A model generated the notes under the pieces. The model was not told the origin of the DNA, ran no database searches, and saw nothing but the letters and a program-made list of their open reading frames with translations. From an uncultured Gammaproteobacteria bacterium (GTDB lineage: Bacteria; Pseudomonadota; Gammaproteobacteria; GCA-002705445; GCA-002716945), in NCBI GenBank assembly GCA_902628335.1, contig CACOMO010000005.1, positions 1 to 56,246 of the forward strand: a stretch of DNA of 56,246 nt, written 5' to 3'. Position numbers and translations under genes: made by a program. Below, in pieces: positions 1 through 8,742 of this stretch (within the stretch, counting starts at the first letter, position 1; each line of letters starts with the position of its first letter).

Positions 1-337
1 TAAAGAAGAATCAGATATTTATAGTGACAAAGTAAAACAATTCAAAGAAAGTATATGTGCGGATGCTCGCACGAGATTATTCTCTTCTCGACACAAAATA
101 ACTAATTACGACTCATGTTCAATTGCCAAATGGGCGAAAGAAAATAAATTGAGAAAGATCGTTACTCTGGCTACTCCAACTGGCTACATTAATGACTACT
201 TATCAAGTGTTAAAAAAGATCTTAAAGACGATGGCATCGATTTTATAAAAGTATTTAGAGATTATGATATGAAATACTGGAATTATGCAGCAAAAGGCTT
301 TTTTAATTTTTTTCAGAAAGTAAAAAAGACACTTTAA
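1..337 (+). CDS. C-terminal part of an unidentified protein (5' end outside window)
   Basis: The frame is open from base 2 to the TAA at 335-337, giving about 111 residues with no in-frame ATG, so the true start lies outside the window. The visible part is basic and mixed alpha/beta in character. It contains TRLFSSR near residue 25 and ends in an aromatic stretch (KYWNYAAKGFFNFF) before a lysine-rich tail. I do not recognise the family with confidence. The tail vaguely recalls short photolyase-related proteins, and a real photolyase lies at 2763, but this is an impression and not an assignment. It converges on the tRNA-Arg/rmuC transcription unit, with 43 bases between the stop and the tRNA. 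Confidence 0.6.
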   Translation, partial: KEESDIYSDKVKQFKESICADARTRLFSSRHKITNYDSCSIAKWAKENKLRKIVTLATPTGYINDYLSSVKKDLKDDGIDFIKVFRDYDMKYWNYAAKGFFNFFQKVKKTL

Positions 338-380
338 ATCGATTATCCTCAATCTAACTGTCTTCGATTTTATTTCCATA

Positions 381-454
381 CGCGCACGGGAGGATTCGAA
401 CCCCCGACCCCAAGCTTAGAAGGCTCGTGCTCTATCCAACTGAGCTACGTGCGC
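381..454 (-). tRNA. tRNA-Arg (anticodon TCT)
   Basis: Read on the minus strand this folds as a full cloverleaf. The acceptor stem is GCGCACG with CGTGCGC, the D arm has GCTC/GAGC around AGTTGGATA, and the anticodon stem CGAGC/GCTTG holds the loop CTTCTAA. A five-pair T stem carries the TTCGAAT loop. The anticodon TCT reads AGA/AGG. The discriminator base is G and no CCA is encoded. It lies 2 bases downstream of the rmuC stop on the same strand, so it is probably processed from a shared transcript. In other gammaproteobacteria a tRNA-Arg commonly follows csrA and tRNA-Ser. Confidence 0.95.
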
Positions 455-456
455 AT

Positions 457-1443
457 TTAGTCCTTATTTATTTTTTTTATCTTATCCGAGATAAGTCTTT
501 TAGGTTCTAAGCCACCTATTTTACGCATATCCTCGGCTTTGTTAACTAATTTCTTAGCTCTTTTAATACCCCTATCAATAGAATCCCTTGATTTATCATG
601 ATGGTTGATGAATTCCTCAAATGACTCTAAAACCAACGTACTATGATCATAGAGTGCTGTTGCTTGTGCGATGATTTTTGAGATGTCGTCAGATTGCCTC
701 TTATTACTCCAAGCTCTGCTAATGATCTGTAGTAGAGCTATGAGTGTTGTTGGTCCAACGATTGCTATCTTATTTCTGAGAGCTTGTGAGAGTAGATCAT
801 CCTCGCAAGCAAGTATGTATGCTCCCTCAACTGACATATACATCACAACCAAATCAAGTGAGTCAGAGCCATACAAATCTCGGTAAGATGTAGATGACAG
901 AGTCTTAATATGATTTTTTACAGAGAGGATATGCTTTTTTTTCAATGATTTACGCTCTTCATCTGAATCTGCAGTTAAATATTTACTGTAGTCTGCTAAA
1001 GAAACCTTTGAATCGATTACCACTTTCCTTCCCTCAGGAAGATTTATAACGACATCGGGCTTTTCACTTCCGATTTGCTTCTGCTCTTCAAACCCTACAT
1101 CTGGCACAATTCCGCTATTTTCGAGGATTAATCTCAATGAGCTCTCTCCAAATTGGCCTTGATGGCCTGACCTCCCTCTAGTGAAAAGAGTATATAACTC
1201 CGAGACATTGTTGGACAGTTGATCAGTTGCATGGTTTTGTGCTTGAACAGATTGATTGAGATTCCGCATTAAATTATCAAATCCACTATCGACCTTGTCT
1301 TTAATAGACTGGAAATCCATAATCTCGCTAATTTTATCTTTCTGATTAGATGGTTGCCTTTTCTGTAGTAAAATAAACCCTACTAAGAACAATATAGCGA
1401 GTGAGAGAACAAAAATTGTAGCTTCTGAGTTCATAATTAACAT
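457..1443 (-). CDS. rmuC: DNA recombination protein RmuC
   Basis: This is a 328-residue RmuC family protein, a membrane-anchored protein with a nuclease-like core that limits recombination at inverted repeats in E. coli. The biochemical activity of the family is poorly defined. One N-terminal membrane segment (about residues 8-26) is followed by a short linker. The RmuC core carries GQFGE at 96-100, PDVVI at 129-133 and DSKVSL at 144-149, which resembles a PD-(D/E)xK fold. The protein is clearly shorter than the roughly 475-residue E. coli RmuC, having lost most of the coiled-coil linker. The first ATG is preferred because AGGTG lies 5 bases upstream; the ATG three codons later is possible. 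It is divergent from the glycosyltransferase with about 30 bases between them. Confidence 0.93.
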   Translation of the reverse strand: MLIMNSEATIFVLSLAILFLVGFILLQKRQPSNQKDKISEIMDFQSIKDKVDSGFDNLMRNLNQSVQAQNHATDQLSNNVSELYTLFTRGRSGHQGQFGESSLRLILENSGIVPDVGFEEQKQIGSEKPDVVINLPEGRKVVIDSKVSLADYSKYLTADSDEERKSLKKKHILSVKNHIKTLSSTSYRDLYGSDSLDLVVMYMSVEGAYILACEDDLLSQALRNKIAIVGPTTLIALLQIISRAWSNKRQSDDISKIIAQATALYDHSTLVLESFEEFINHHDKSRDSIDRGIKRAKKLVNKAEDMRKIGGLEPKRLISDKIKKINKD

Positions 1444-1475
1444 TATAACACCTATGTAATTTGAGTAATGTCGAA

Positions 1476-2690
1476 ATGAGAATAATTATTTACACCGAAA
1501 ATATGAAATACGGGGGCATGGATACTTTCATAGTAAATCTTACAAAATACTGGCCTGATAAGGATGACGAATTATTCGTAATATGTAATGATAGTCATCC
1601 TGGTATTAACTTCTTAAGCGAGAATTTACCTTCTTCTGTAAACCTGGTTAAACATCAAATACCCGTTAACTGGAGTTTTTTGAGTACTTTTATGAAATAC
1701 TTGCCTATGTTGCTTCAAAAAATACTCAGGAAGATATTTAGATACGCACTGTTTCCATATCAAATCTATGCAATCTCATCTATGCTAAAAAAACACAAAG
1801 GTGACGCGTTGCTGACTGTTAATGGCTCTTACCCTGGAGGTGAGACGTGTAGAGTTGCTAATATTGCATGGCGACGTGTATCCAAAGGAGTATCGATCCA
1901 CAACTTTCACAACTATGCAGAGAGAGAGATCGGTATAATGTCTCCTCTTGAGTATCTTATTGACCAAAAGCTCCGAGAAGTCACTAATCACATAGTTAGT
2001 GTCTCTGATTATTGTTCATCAACGATAGTCTCGAGAGAGGCATTCAGAAATCATAAGACGATTCTAACCATACCTAATGGAGTTGAGCTACCTATTGGTA
2101 AGAATCAGGTTAATCTTAGAGATAGCTATAAAATTCCAAAAAACAAACACATCCTGCTGATGGTTGGTACTTTTGAGGAGAGAAAAGGACATGAATTCGC
2201 GCTAGATGCTCTAAAGATTGCTCTCAGAAGACGCGATGACCTGCACTTGTTGTTAATTGGAAATGCGAGTGATGAGGAGGTGCATCGTGTCCAGAAACTC
2301 ATAAATGAGAGGAGTTTGTCTAATGATGTCACAATCACTGGCAAGATAGAGAATGTTGCCAACAGCATGTCAGGTGCTGATTTAGTTATAATACCGAGTC
2401 AGAATCATGAGTCTTTTGGTCTTACAGCTGTCGAAGCTATGCTGAATAAATTGCCAGTCGTAGCAACCAATATTGGCGGGATACCAGAAACAATTGGCAA
2501 AGATGGTGGCTGTGGTTTTCTTATAAATCCAAACGACCCTGATGAGTTTTCTCAAAAAATCATATATATTATTGATAATCCTGAATTTTCTAAAAAAATG
2601 GGAGCGAATGGCTTATCGCGAGCCTCAGATGTATTTAGTCCTAAAAAAATGGCTCATGAATATTTCAAACTTACACGGACGAAAGCATAA
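1476..2690 (+). CDS. GT4-family glycosyltransferase, acceptor unknown
   Basis: This 404-residue protein has two Rossmann-like halves typical of GT-B glycosyltransferases. The N-terminal half opens MRIIIYTENMKYGGM, where the GG loop contacts the acceptor or donor. The C-terminal half carries the family 4 signature ESFGLTAVEAM at about residues 312-322, followed by PVVATNIGGIPE, the donor-sugar site with the retaining E-x7-E pattern. No membrane segment is evident, so it probably works at the inner face of the inner membrane on a lipid-linked or LPS acceptor. The ATG at 1476 is chosen over an in-frame TTG at 1461 because the fold starts immediately. No other polysaccharide gene is adjacent, so the acceptor cannot be predicted. 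Confidence 0.85.
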   Translation: MRIIIYTENMKYGGMDTFIVNLTKYWPDKDDELFVICNDSHPGINFLSENLPSSVNLVKHQIPVNWSFLSTFMKYLPMLLQKILRKIFRYALFPYQIYAISSMLKKHKGDALLTVNGSYPGGETCRVANIAWRRVSKGVSIHNFHNYAEREIGIMSPLEYLIDQKLREVTNHIVSVSDYCSSTIVSREAFRNHKTILTIPNGVELPIGKNQVNLRDSYKIPKNKHILLMVGTFEERKGHEFALDALKIALRRRDDLHLLLIGNASDEEVHRVQKLINERSLSNDVTITGKIENVANSMSGADLVIIPSQNHESFGLTAVEAMLNKLPVVATNIGGIPETIGKDGGCGFLINPNDPDEFSQKIIYIIDNPEFSKKMGANGLSRASDVFSPKKMAHEYFKLTRTKA

Positions 2691-2762
2691 CTATCAAAAC
2701 TGAATGATTTACTTTTAAGTTCCTGTTAGTCTTGCATAGTCATATTAAAAAAGATCTTTAGA

Positions 2763-4166
2763 ATGGAAAAATGTATAATTTGGTTCAGAAACGACCTGAG
2801 ACTGCAAAATAACTTAACTATCAAGAATCTCATTGATCGTAATTCATCGGTCTTACCAATATACATATTAGATACCAACTCATTAGGGTCTGCGAGTAAA
2901 ACGTGGCTATATAGAAGCCTTTATGAGCTTGATAAGCAGCTGAAAAATCAGTTAAAAGTGTATGATGGAAACGCGGTTAACATAATCGAAAGGTTGATAG
3001 AAAATTATCAGATTACACAAATATCATGGAATCGTAAGTTTGATTATAAGTCAATTCAAGAAGAACAATTAGTAAAAAATATTGCTAAAAAATATAATGT
3101 TAGGGAATTTATATATAATTCTTCTCTTCTAATGAACCCCGAGGATACATTAAAAAAAGATGGCACACCTTATCGAGTTTTTACACCCTTTTATAAAAAT
3201 AATTATTTAGGATTGAATCATAATGCTTTTTCTATTAATACAAACGACATTATTATCCTAGAAAACAAAGAAGATAAAAATATAGATTTACTCAAGGATC
3301 ATTTAATTCCTGAGCATACGTGGTATGAGAAATTTGACAGATACTGGGAACCAGGCGAGATTGGCGCACAAAAAAGACTCAGAGAATTTTTAGATAAAGG
3401 CCTACTTGGATATGCAGAAGGGAGAAATAGGCCTGATTTAGATAATGTATCAAGACTATCTCCTCATATTCACTTTGGGGAGATTTCGCCTAATGAGGTA
3501 GCAAATTCTCTTGGAGACATTGATAATGAGGACAAGGAGAGATTTTACACCGAGTTAGTGTGGAGGGAGTTTTCTCATAATTTATTATTTTTTAATCCGA
3601 AATTAGATACAACTAATCTTCAAGACAAATTTAATTCTTTCCCGTGGCTTAAAAACAAAGCTTACTTGGATGCCTGGCAAACTGGAAATACTGGCTATCC
3701 AATTGTAGATGCTGGTATGAGAGAGCTATGGGAGACTGGCTACATGCATAATCGAGTGAGAATGATCGTTGGGTCGTTCTTGGTGAAAAATCTTCTCCAT
3801 CATTGGCATTCTGGAAGAGATTGGTTTAAAGATACGCTACTGGACGCGGATGATGCCAACAATAATGCAAGCTGGCAGTGGGTAGCTGGGACCGGTGCTG
3901 ATGCAGCACCATATTTTAGAATATTTAATCCTGTCACTCAAAGTCAGAAGTTTGATCCAAATGCCGAATATATAAGGAAATTCGTCCCAGAGATAGGTGA
4001 TTTACCAAACACTTATATTCATGACCCTTCTAATGCTCCAAAAACAGTTCTCGATAATTCTGGAGTCAAACTCGGCAAGAATTATCCAAGTAGCATCGTC
4101 AATCTCAAAGAATCAAGACAACGCGCCTTATCTGCATTTAGCGAGCTTAAGAAAACGTCAAGCTAG
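2763..4166 (+). CDS. phrB: deoxyribodipyrimidine photolyase (class I CPD type)
   Basis: This light-dependent enzyme splits cyclobutane pyrimidine dimers. The 467 residues match the E. coli PhrB length and layout. An N-terminal antenna domain opens with WFRNDLRL (residues 7-14), and a C-terminal helical FAD domain carries LVWREFSHNLL, TGYPIVDAGMREL, GYMHNRVRMI and GTGADAAPYFRIFNP. These segments hold the FAD-contacting and electron-transfer residues of class I photolyases. The antenna cofactor cannot be read from sequence alone. The gene stands alone after a 72-base gap and ends 4 bases before the convergent tRNA-Ser. It fits a surface-ocean, sunlight-exposed habitat, which is inference. Confidence 0.95.
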   Translation: MEKCIIWFRNDLRLQNNLTIKNLIDRNSSVLPIYILDTNSLGSASKTWLYRSLYELDKQLKNQLKVYDGNAVNIIERLIENYQITQISWNRKFDYKSIQEEQLVKNIAKKYNVREFIYNSSLLMNPEDTLKKDGTPYRVFTPFYKNNYLGLNHNAFSINTNDIIILENKEDKNIDLLKDHLIPEHTWYEKFDRYWEPGEIGAQKRLREFLDKGLLGYAEGRNRPDLDNVSRLSPHIHFGEISPNEVANSLGDIDNEDKERFYTELVWREFSHNLLFFNPKLDTTNLQDKFNSFPWLKNKAYLDAWQTGNTGYPIVDAGMRELWETGYMHNRVRMIVGSFLVKNLLHHWHSGRDWFKDTLLDADDANNNASWQWVAGTGADAAPYFRIFNPVTQSQKFDPNAEYIRKFVPEIGDLPNTYIHDPSNAPKTVLDNSGVKLGKNYPSSIVNLKESRQRALSAFSELKKTSS

Positions 4167-4170
4167 TGTG

Positions 4171-4259
4171 TGGAGAAGGAGGGATTCGAACCCTCGATAG
4201 AGTTTAAACCCTATAACACCTTAGCAGGGTGCCGCTTTCAACCACTCAGCCACTTCTCC
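4171..4259 (-). tRNA. tRNA-Ser (anticodon GCT)
   Basis: This is a class II tRNA on the minus strand. The acceptor stem is GGAGAAG with CTTCTCC, the anticodon stem GCACC/GGTGT holds the loop CTGCTAA, and a long variable arm pairs ATAGGG with CTCTAT around TTTAAA. The T stem is GAGGG/CCCTC. The anticodon GCT reads AGC/AGT. The base at position 73 is A, where E. coli serine tRNAs have G, and CCA is not encoded. It follows csrA by 9 bases on the same strand, the usual gammaproteobacterial csrA-tRNA-Ser arrangement. Confidence 0.95.
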
Positions 4260-4268
4260 TGAACATCC

Positions 4269-4466
4269 CTATTTTTTAGCAGAGTCAACAGCTACAGATT
4301 CGTCGTCGGTTTTTATTTTCTGATAAATTTCCTCTCTATGGACTTGGACATCTTTAGGTGCATTTATTCCTAGGCGAATCTGACTACCTTTAACACCTAA
4401 AACCACTATTTTGGTATCATCACCAACCATCAAAGCCTCACCTACTCTTCTTGTAAGTATAAGCAT
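4269..4466 (-). CDS. csrA: carbon storage regulator CsrA
   Basis: This is a 65-residue RNA-binding post-transcriptional regulator that acts as a dimer on GGA motifs near ribosome binding sites. The sequence starts with the family hallmark [16 protein letters not shown] and keeps [11 protein letters not shown] and the VHREEIY segment that includes the RNA-contacting arginine. Its length is normal. It is the last protein gene of the pncC-recA-recX-alaS-lysC-csrA block and is followed by tRNA-Ser. Its very strong ribosome binding site contains GGA, so translational self-repression, as known in E. coli, is plausible. Confidence 0.97.
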   Translation of the reverse strand: MLILTRRVGEALMVGDDTKIVVLGVKGSQIRLGINAPKDVQVHREEIYQKIKTDDESVAVDSAKK

Positions 4467-4473
4467 ATTACCC

Positions 4474-4479
4474 CCTCCT
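4474..4479 (-). promoter_or_regulatory. strong Shine-Dalgarno site of csrA
   Basis: On the minus strand AGGAGG sits 7 bases upstream of the csrA ATG, inside AAGGAGGGGG. It is one of the few near-perfect ribosome binding sites in a window where many genes have none visible. It also contains the GGA core recognised by CsrA itself. Autoregulation here is inference from the E. coli precedent. Confidence 0.7.
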
Positions 4480-4500
4480 TTTTAACAAGCTATCCTTTTT

Positions 4501-5724
4501 TTATTTTTTATCTAGCTTAAATTCATTATGTAACGCTTGGACGGCTATTTCTAGGTTTTTTTGATCAATTACCACGGATATTTTTATTTCTGAGGTAGAG
4601 ATCATCCTTATATTTACTTTATTTTTTGCAAGACATTTGAACATTTTGCTCGCTATGCCTGCATGTGAGCGCATTCCAACACCAATTAATGAGACTTTGA
4701 CAATGTTGTTCTTTGTATCAAAGCTACTATAACCCATACTTTTCTTATTATTTTCAATGACTTTTATAGCATTCTTTAGTGTATTTCTACTGACAGTAAA
4801 AGTAAAATCAGCAAGGCCATTAGATCCAACGTTTTGGACAATCATGTCAATTTCAATTTTAGCTGTGCCAATCGGACCAAGTATCTTTGCTGCAACACCG
4901 GGCTGGTCTTTGACGCCTTTGATCATAATCTCAGCCTCATCTTTAGTAAATGCTATACCAGATATGATCGCTCCTTCCATCTTCTTCTCCTCTTTAGTAA
5001 TTAGTGTGCCTAGAGCATTATTTTTATGCGCATCCAGAACCCTTATCGGAACATTGTACTTACTAGCAAACTCAACAGAGCGTAGTTGTAATACTTTTGA
5101 ACCTAATCCTGACATTTCTAACATTTCTTCGTATGTAAGTAAATCTAAACGTCTTGCTTTGGAACAAATTCTTGGATCAGTTGTATAAACCCCATCAACA
5201 TCTGTAAAGATATGACACTCATCCGCCTTGAGAGCTGCTGCAAGAGCAACGGCTGTGGTATCAGAACCTCCTCGGCCAAGTGTAGATATATTATCCTCGG
5301 ATGTGATACCTTGAAAACCGGCAATGACAACTATGTTATTTTTTCGCAATTCTGCTTTTATTCTTTTGGTATTAATAGACTTTATCCTCGCATTAGCGTG
5401 TGAAGAGTCTGTTTTAATTCCTGCCTGCCATCCGGTCAAAGGAATAGCTCTGCCACCAAGGTCGTTAATTAACATTGAGAGCATAGCTATGCTAACTTGC
5501 TCACCTGAGGATAGCAGCATATCATAATCTCTTTTGTTAGCATCTTTTACTGCTCTAATCGATAGATCTACAAGCTTGTCTGTCGAAGATCCCATAGCAG
5601 ATAAGACAACCACAATCTTTTGATTCGAATTATGATGTAAGTCGTGAGTAGTCTTAGCAATATTTCTCAATTTTGCAACGGATGAGAGGGATGATCCTCC
5701 ATATTTTTTTACTATAAGTGTCAT
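4501..5724 (-). CDS. lysC: aspartate kinase
   Basis: This enzyme phosphorylates L-aspartate, the first step towards lysine, threonine, methionine and diaminopimelate. Its 407 residues are the usual size of a monofunctional aspartokinase. The N-terminal kinase domain opens with KKYGGSSL at 6-13 (usually KFGGTS) and carries TLGRGGSDTTAVALAAAL near 145-162. Two C-terminal ACT domains follow from about residue 265, the usual site of lysine or threonine feedback. The gene lies between alaS and csrA, as in Pseudomonas, 5 bases after the alaS stop, and is presumably co-transcribed. Confidence 0.96.
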   Translation of the reverse strand: MTLIVKKYGGSSLSSVAKLRNIAKTTHDLHHNSNQKIVVVLSAMGSSTDKLVDLSIRAVKDANKRDYDMLLSSGEQVSIAMLSMLINDLGGRAIPLTGWQAGIKTDSSHANARIKSINTKRIKAELRKNNIVVIAGFQGITSEDNISTLGRGGSDTTAVALAAALKADECHIFTDVDGVYTTDPRICSKARRLDLLTYEEMLEMSGLGSKVLQLRSVEFASKYNVPIRVLDAHKNNALGTLITKEEKKMEGAIISGIAFTKDEAEIMIKGVKDQPGVAAKILGPIGTAKIEIDMIVQNVGSNGLADFTFTVSRNTLKNAIKVIENNKKSMGYSSFDTKNNIVKVSLIGVGMRSHAGIASKMFKCLAKNKVNIRMISTSEIKISVVIDQKNLEIAVQALHNEFKLDKK

Positions 5725-5729
5725 TTTTT

Positions 5730-8300
5730 TTATTTAAATAATTTAGATGCAAAGTCTTTTAATTTATCAGTTTTTATTCCAGTAATAATACATGTAGCAA
5801 AAGTATCACTACCACCACCTTTACAATCAAATTTTTCCGTCAACTCACTGACGATTTTTTTTGAATTATATACGTGTTTACTGTTTTTTGAAACACCAAT
5901 AAGACAAGATATTGTATTGGACATATTTTTAAATAATATTGATATTGAATCAGTAGACTGTGATTTTATAACGTCAGATAACATTCTCATTTGATCTAAA
6001 GTTAAATCATCGCACTCATGAATAAATATTTTTGTTTGATCGGAAGTTATGTGATCAATGGAATTATAATACAACTTTGCGATTTTTTTATTTAGACTTG
6101 ATACTAATTTTTTATTATCATTATCCTCTTTTTTCATGGATATAATCTTATCTGTGACCTCATCGCTTTTTACATTTAGATGTTGTGATAAAAATTTAGA
6201 CTGAGTATGAAGATGATTAAAAAATATATTGGCTTTTTGGGAAGTAATCGCTTCTATTCTGCGAACCCCAGTCGATATACTGGATTCGGATATTATTTTG
6301 AATAAACCGATTTCTCTCGTGTTTGATACATGTGTCCCTCCACATAGCTCAACAGAGTTAGATCCCACAAATACGACTCTAACATCGTCTCCATATTTTT
6401 CATCAAAAAATGCTAATGCGCCAAGTTTCATAGCTTCTTTAAAGCTCATATTTTTTGATCGCGTGTCAATCGATTTATTGACCTCTGAAACAACTTGACC
6501 TTCGATATGCTCGATCTCTTGATTTGATAGAGCTTTATTATGAGAAAAATCGAATCTCAAATAGTCATCAGTGACCAATGATCCTTTTTGCTCAACATGT
6601 GCACCAAGAGTTTCCCTCAACGATTGATGCATTAAATGAGTTGCAGAATGATTTATTGCAGTTTTACCACGTTTAATTTCATCGATGCTAAGTTCCACAT
6701 TATCGCCAACCGCTAATTTCCCCTCTTTCAACCGGACGAGATGTATGATCGTATCTTGTATTTTTTTGACATCAACTACATTTAATTGGCAATTTTTGTT
6801 ACCAATTGAACCTGAATCAGAAATTTGCCCACCTCCCTCTGGATAAAAAACTGTTCTATCAAGAATGACGTAAAACTCGCTATTAATCGCATCAATTTGC
6901 TTTACGTGTTGATTTTTAATAACTATATCTACTATTTTGCTAGTTGATGAAGAGTTAGTGTAACCTATAAACGATGTTTGATGTTTAATGATCTCGTGAT
7001 CTGTCTCATCAACTTTAAAATTACTTGTAGTTTTGCTATTTTTTTTCTGCTTATCCATTAATTGCTGAAAGCCTGAGAGATCCAATGTTAGATTATTCTC
7101 ATTTGCAATCTCTTCGATAATCTCTTTGGGAAAACCGTATGTGTCATATAATTTAAAGATATCAGCTCCACTGAGATTTTTGGACTTAATTGTTAACTTA
7201 TCTATAAGCTTAAGGCCATTATCCAGCGTTCCTAAGTAATTTTTCTCTTCTTGTTGAATTATATCGCTAACCTGACTTCCCTTGTCTCTAAGATTAGAGT
7301 AAATGTCACCAAGCTTATCAGTTATTATTTCGGTTAACTTATACAAAAATGGTTCATCAATGCCTAGGTTGTATAAATACCTCGTCGCCCGTCTAATAAT
7401 TCGTCTAACAACGTACCCTCTTCCATCACTGCTGGGAATTACACCATCTGATATTAGCATGCAAGCTGATCTAGAGTGGTCCATGATAATTTTCTTTATT
7501 GGCGCAGATATTTTTTTTGGTTTGATTAATTTATCAATTTTTTGACTTAGGTCAGAGAAAGCTGATGAATCGTAATTATCTATCTGACCTTCTAAGATAG
7601 CTTGTATGCGCTCCAACCCCATTCCGGTATCAACACATTTCATGGGTAGATCGTGGAGTATGCCATCTTTGTCCTTGTTATATTGTGTAAAAACTAGATT
7701 CCATATCTCAACGTATCTATCACCTGGATCTCCCTTAGTCGGAATTTCACCTTTCAATGATTTCCCATAATCGTAATATATTTCAGAGCATGGGCCACAT
7801 GGTCCGGTCGATCCCATTTGCCAAAAATTATCAGTATCATCAAGTATCCATATTCTGTCTCTGCTCAGCCCAATATCATTAGTCCAAATTAACATTGCCT
7901 CTTCGTCATCTTTATGAACCGAGACATATAATTTTTCACCCGGTATACCAATGATATTTACTAAAAAATCCCATGCATAACTGATCGCATCTTTCTTAAA
8001 ATAATCTCCGAAGCTAAAGTTTCCTAACATTTCAAAAAAAGAATGATGTCTGTTAGTGAAACCAATATTATCTAAGTCATTGTGTTTACCTCCGGCTCTC
8101 ACACATTTTTGACAGGTCACTATCTTTGTACTACTAGGTTTTCTGATTCCGAGAAAAAAATCTTTAAATTGCACCATACCTGAATTTGTAAATAGCAAGC
8201 TTCTATCTTCAGCTGGAATTAATGAACTCGAATCTTGACGTGTATGTCCTTTCTTCTCAAAATACTTAATAAACTCTTTACGAATATCCAAACTACTCAT
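5730..8300 (-). CDS. alaS: alanyl-tRNA synthetase
   Basis: This enzyme charges tRNA-Ala and clears mischarged Ser- or Gly-tRNA-Ala. The 856 residues contain the class II catalytic core at the N-terminus (SSLIPAEDRSLLFTNSGMVQF, then the GCGPCSEIY-like GPCGPCSEIYYD), the editing domain with zinc ligands HSATHLMH and CGGTHV, and a C-terminal C-Ala domain. The ATG at 8300 is chosen over an upstream in-frame codon because conserved sequence begins at [10 protein letters not shown]. The start overlaps the recX stop by 8 bases, implying translational coupling. The order recA-recX-alaS is conserved in gammaproteobacteria. Confidence 0.97.
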   Translation of the reverse strand: MSSLDIRKEFIKYFEKKGHTRQDSSSLIPAEDRSLLFTNSGMVQFKDFFLGIRKPSSTKIVTCQKCVRAGGKHNDLDNIGFTNRHHSFFEMLGNFSFGDYFKKDAISYAWDFLVNIIGIPGEKLYVSVHKDDEEAMLIWTNDIGLSRDRIWILDDTDNFWQMGSTGPCGPCSEIYYDYGKSLKGEIPTKGDPGDRYVEIWNLVFTQYNKDKDGILHDLPMKCVDTGMGLERIQAILEGQIDNYDSSAFSDLSQKIDKLIKPKKISAPIKKIIMDHSRSACMLISDGVIPSSDGRGYVVRRIIRRATRYLYNLGIDEPFLYKLTEIITDKLGDIYSNLRDKGSQVSDIIQQEEKNYLGTLDNGLKLIDKLTIKSKNLSGADIFKLYDTYGFPKEIIEEIANENNLTLDLSGFQQLMDKQKKNSKTTSNFKVDETDHEIIKHQTSFIGYTNSSSTSKIVDIVIKNQHVKQIDAINSEFYVILDRTVFYPEGGGQISDSGSIGNKNCQLNVVDVKKIQDTIIHLVRLKEGKLAVGDNVELSIDEIKRGKTAINHSATHLMHQSLRETLGAHVEQKGSLVTDDYLRFDFSHNKALSNQEIEHIEGQVVSEVNKSIDTRSKNMSFKEAMKLGALAFFDEKYGDDVRVVFVGSNSVELCGGTHVSNTREIGLFKIISESSISTGVRRIEAITSQKANIFFNHLHTQSKFLSQHLNVKSDEVTDKIISMKKEDNDNKKLVSSLNKKIAKLYYNSIDHITSDQTKIFIHECDDLTLDQMRMLSDVIKSQSTDSISILFKNMSNTISCLIGVSKNSKHVYNSKKIVSELTEKFDCKGGGSDTFATCIITGIKTDKLKDFASKLFK

Positions 8301-8742
8301 ACCCCTTAATCGCAAGTTCTATAATATTATATGGGAAACCTCTATAAGATAAAAACGACTTTAGCTTCTCAGTATCCTCTACTCCGTCATTGTTCTTAAA
8401 TTTTTTCCTCAATGCTTTTATAGCTAATTCAACCCAATCTGACTGTGAGTATTGAGAAAGTCCATCCTCGATAAGTTCTCTTGAAACTTGCTGAGTTTTT
8501 AAAAAATTCTCAATAAAATTAGGACCTTTTCCTGCATTAAATTTTACTCTAACTAAGTCCTCGGTATAGCGCTGATCTGACTGGAGATTACGTTCACTAT
8601 AATCTTCTATACACGATAAGATATCTTTTAGGTTATAATTTTTTTTTAAAAGTTTATCGATTAGTTCTTTTTTTGAGTGTTCTCGAATTTTAAGATAACG
8701 AGAAATAGACACATTTATTTCATCAATTTGGCTGTTGCTCAT
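8293..8742 (-). CDS. recX: regulatory protein RecX
   Basis: RecX binds RecA filaments and limits RecA activity. This 149-residue product has the three-repeat, all-helical layout of the family: [19 protein letters not shown] in repeat one, [16 protein letters not shown] in the middle, and a C-terminal repeat ending [15 protein letters not shown]. Its length is normal. Its ATG lies 20 bases inside the 3' end of recA, so expression is probably tied to recA translation. Confidence 0.92.
   Translation of the reverse strand: MSNSQIDEINVSISRYLKIREHSKKELIDKLLKKNYNLKDILSCIEDYSERNLQSDQRYTEDLVRVKFNAGKGPNFIENFLKTQQVSRELIEDGLSQYSQSDWVELAIKALRKKFKNNDGVEDTEKLKSFLSYRGFPYNIIELAIKGYE

Noticed and set aside
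335-376. Distant AAATCGA/TCGATTT inverted repeat as a two-way terminator between the left fragment and tRNA-Arg
   Set aside because: Seven-base arms with a loop of about 20 and no proper T-run; too weak to call.
4757-5188. 143-codon plus-strand open frame
   Set aside because: Lies entirely antisense to lysC, which has intact family motifs; no sign of an independent protein.
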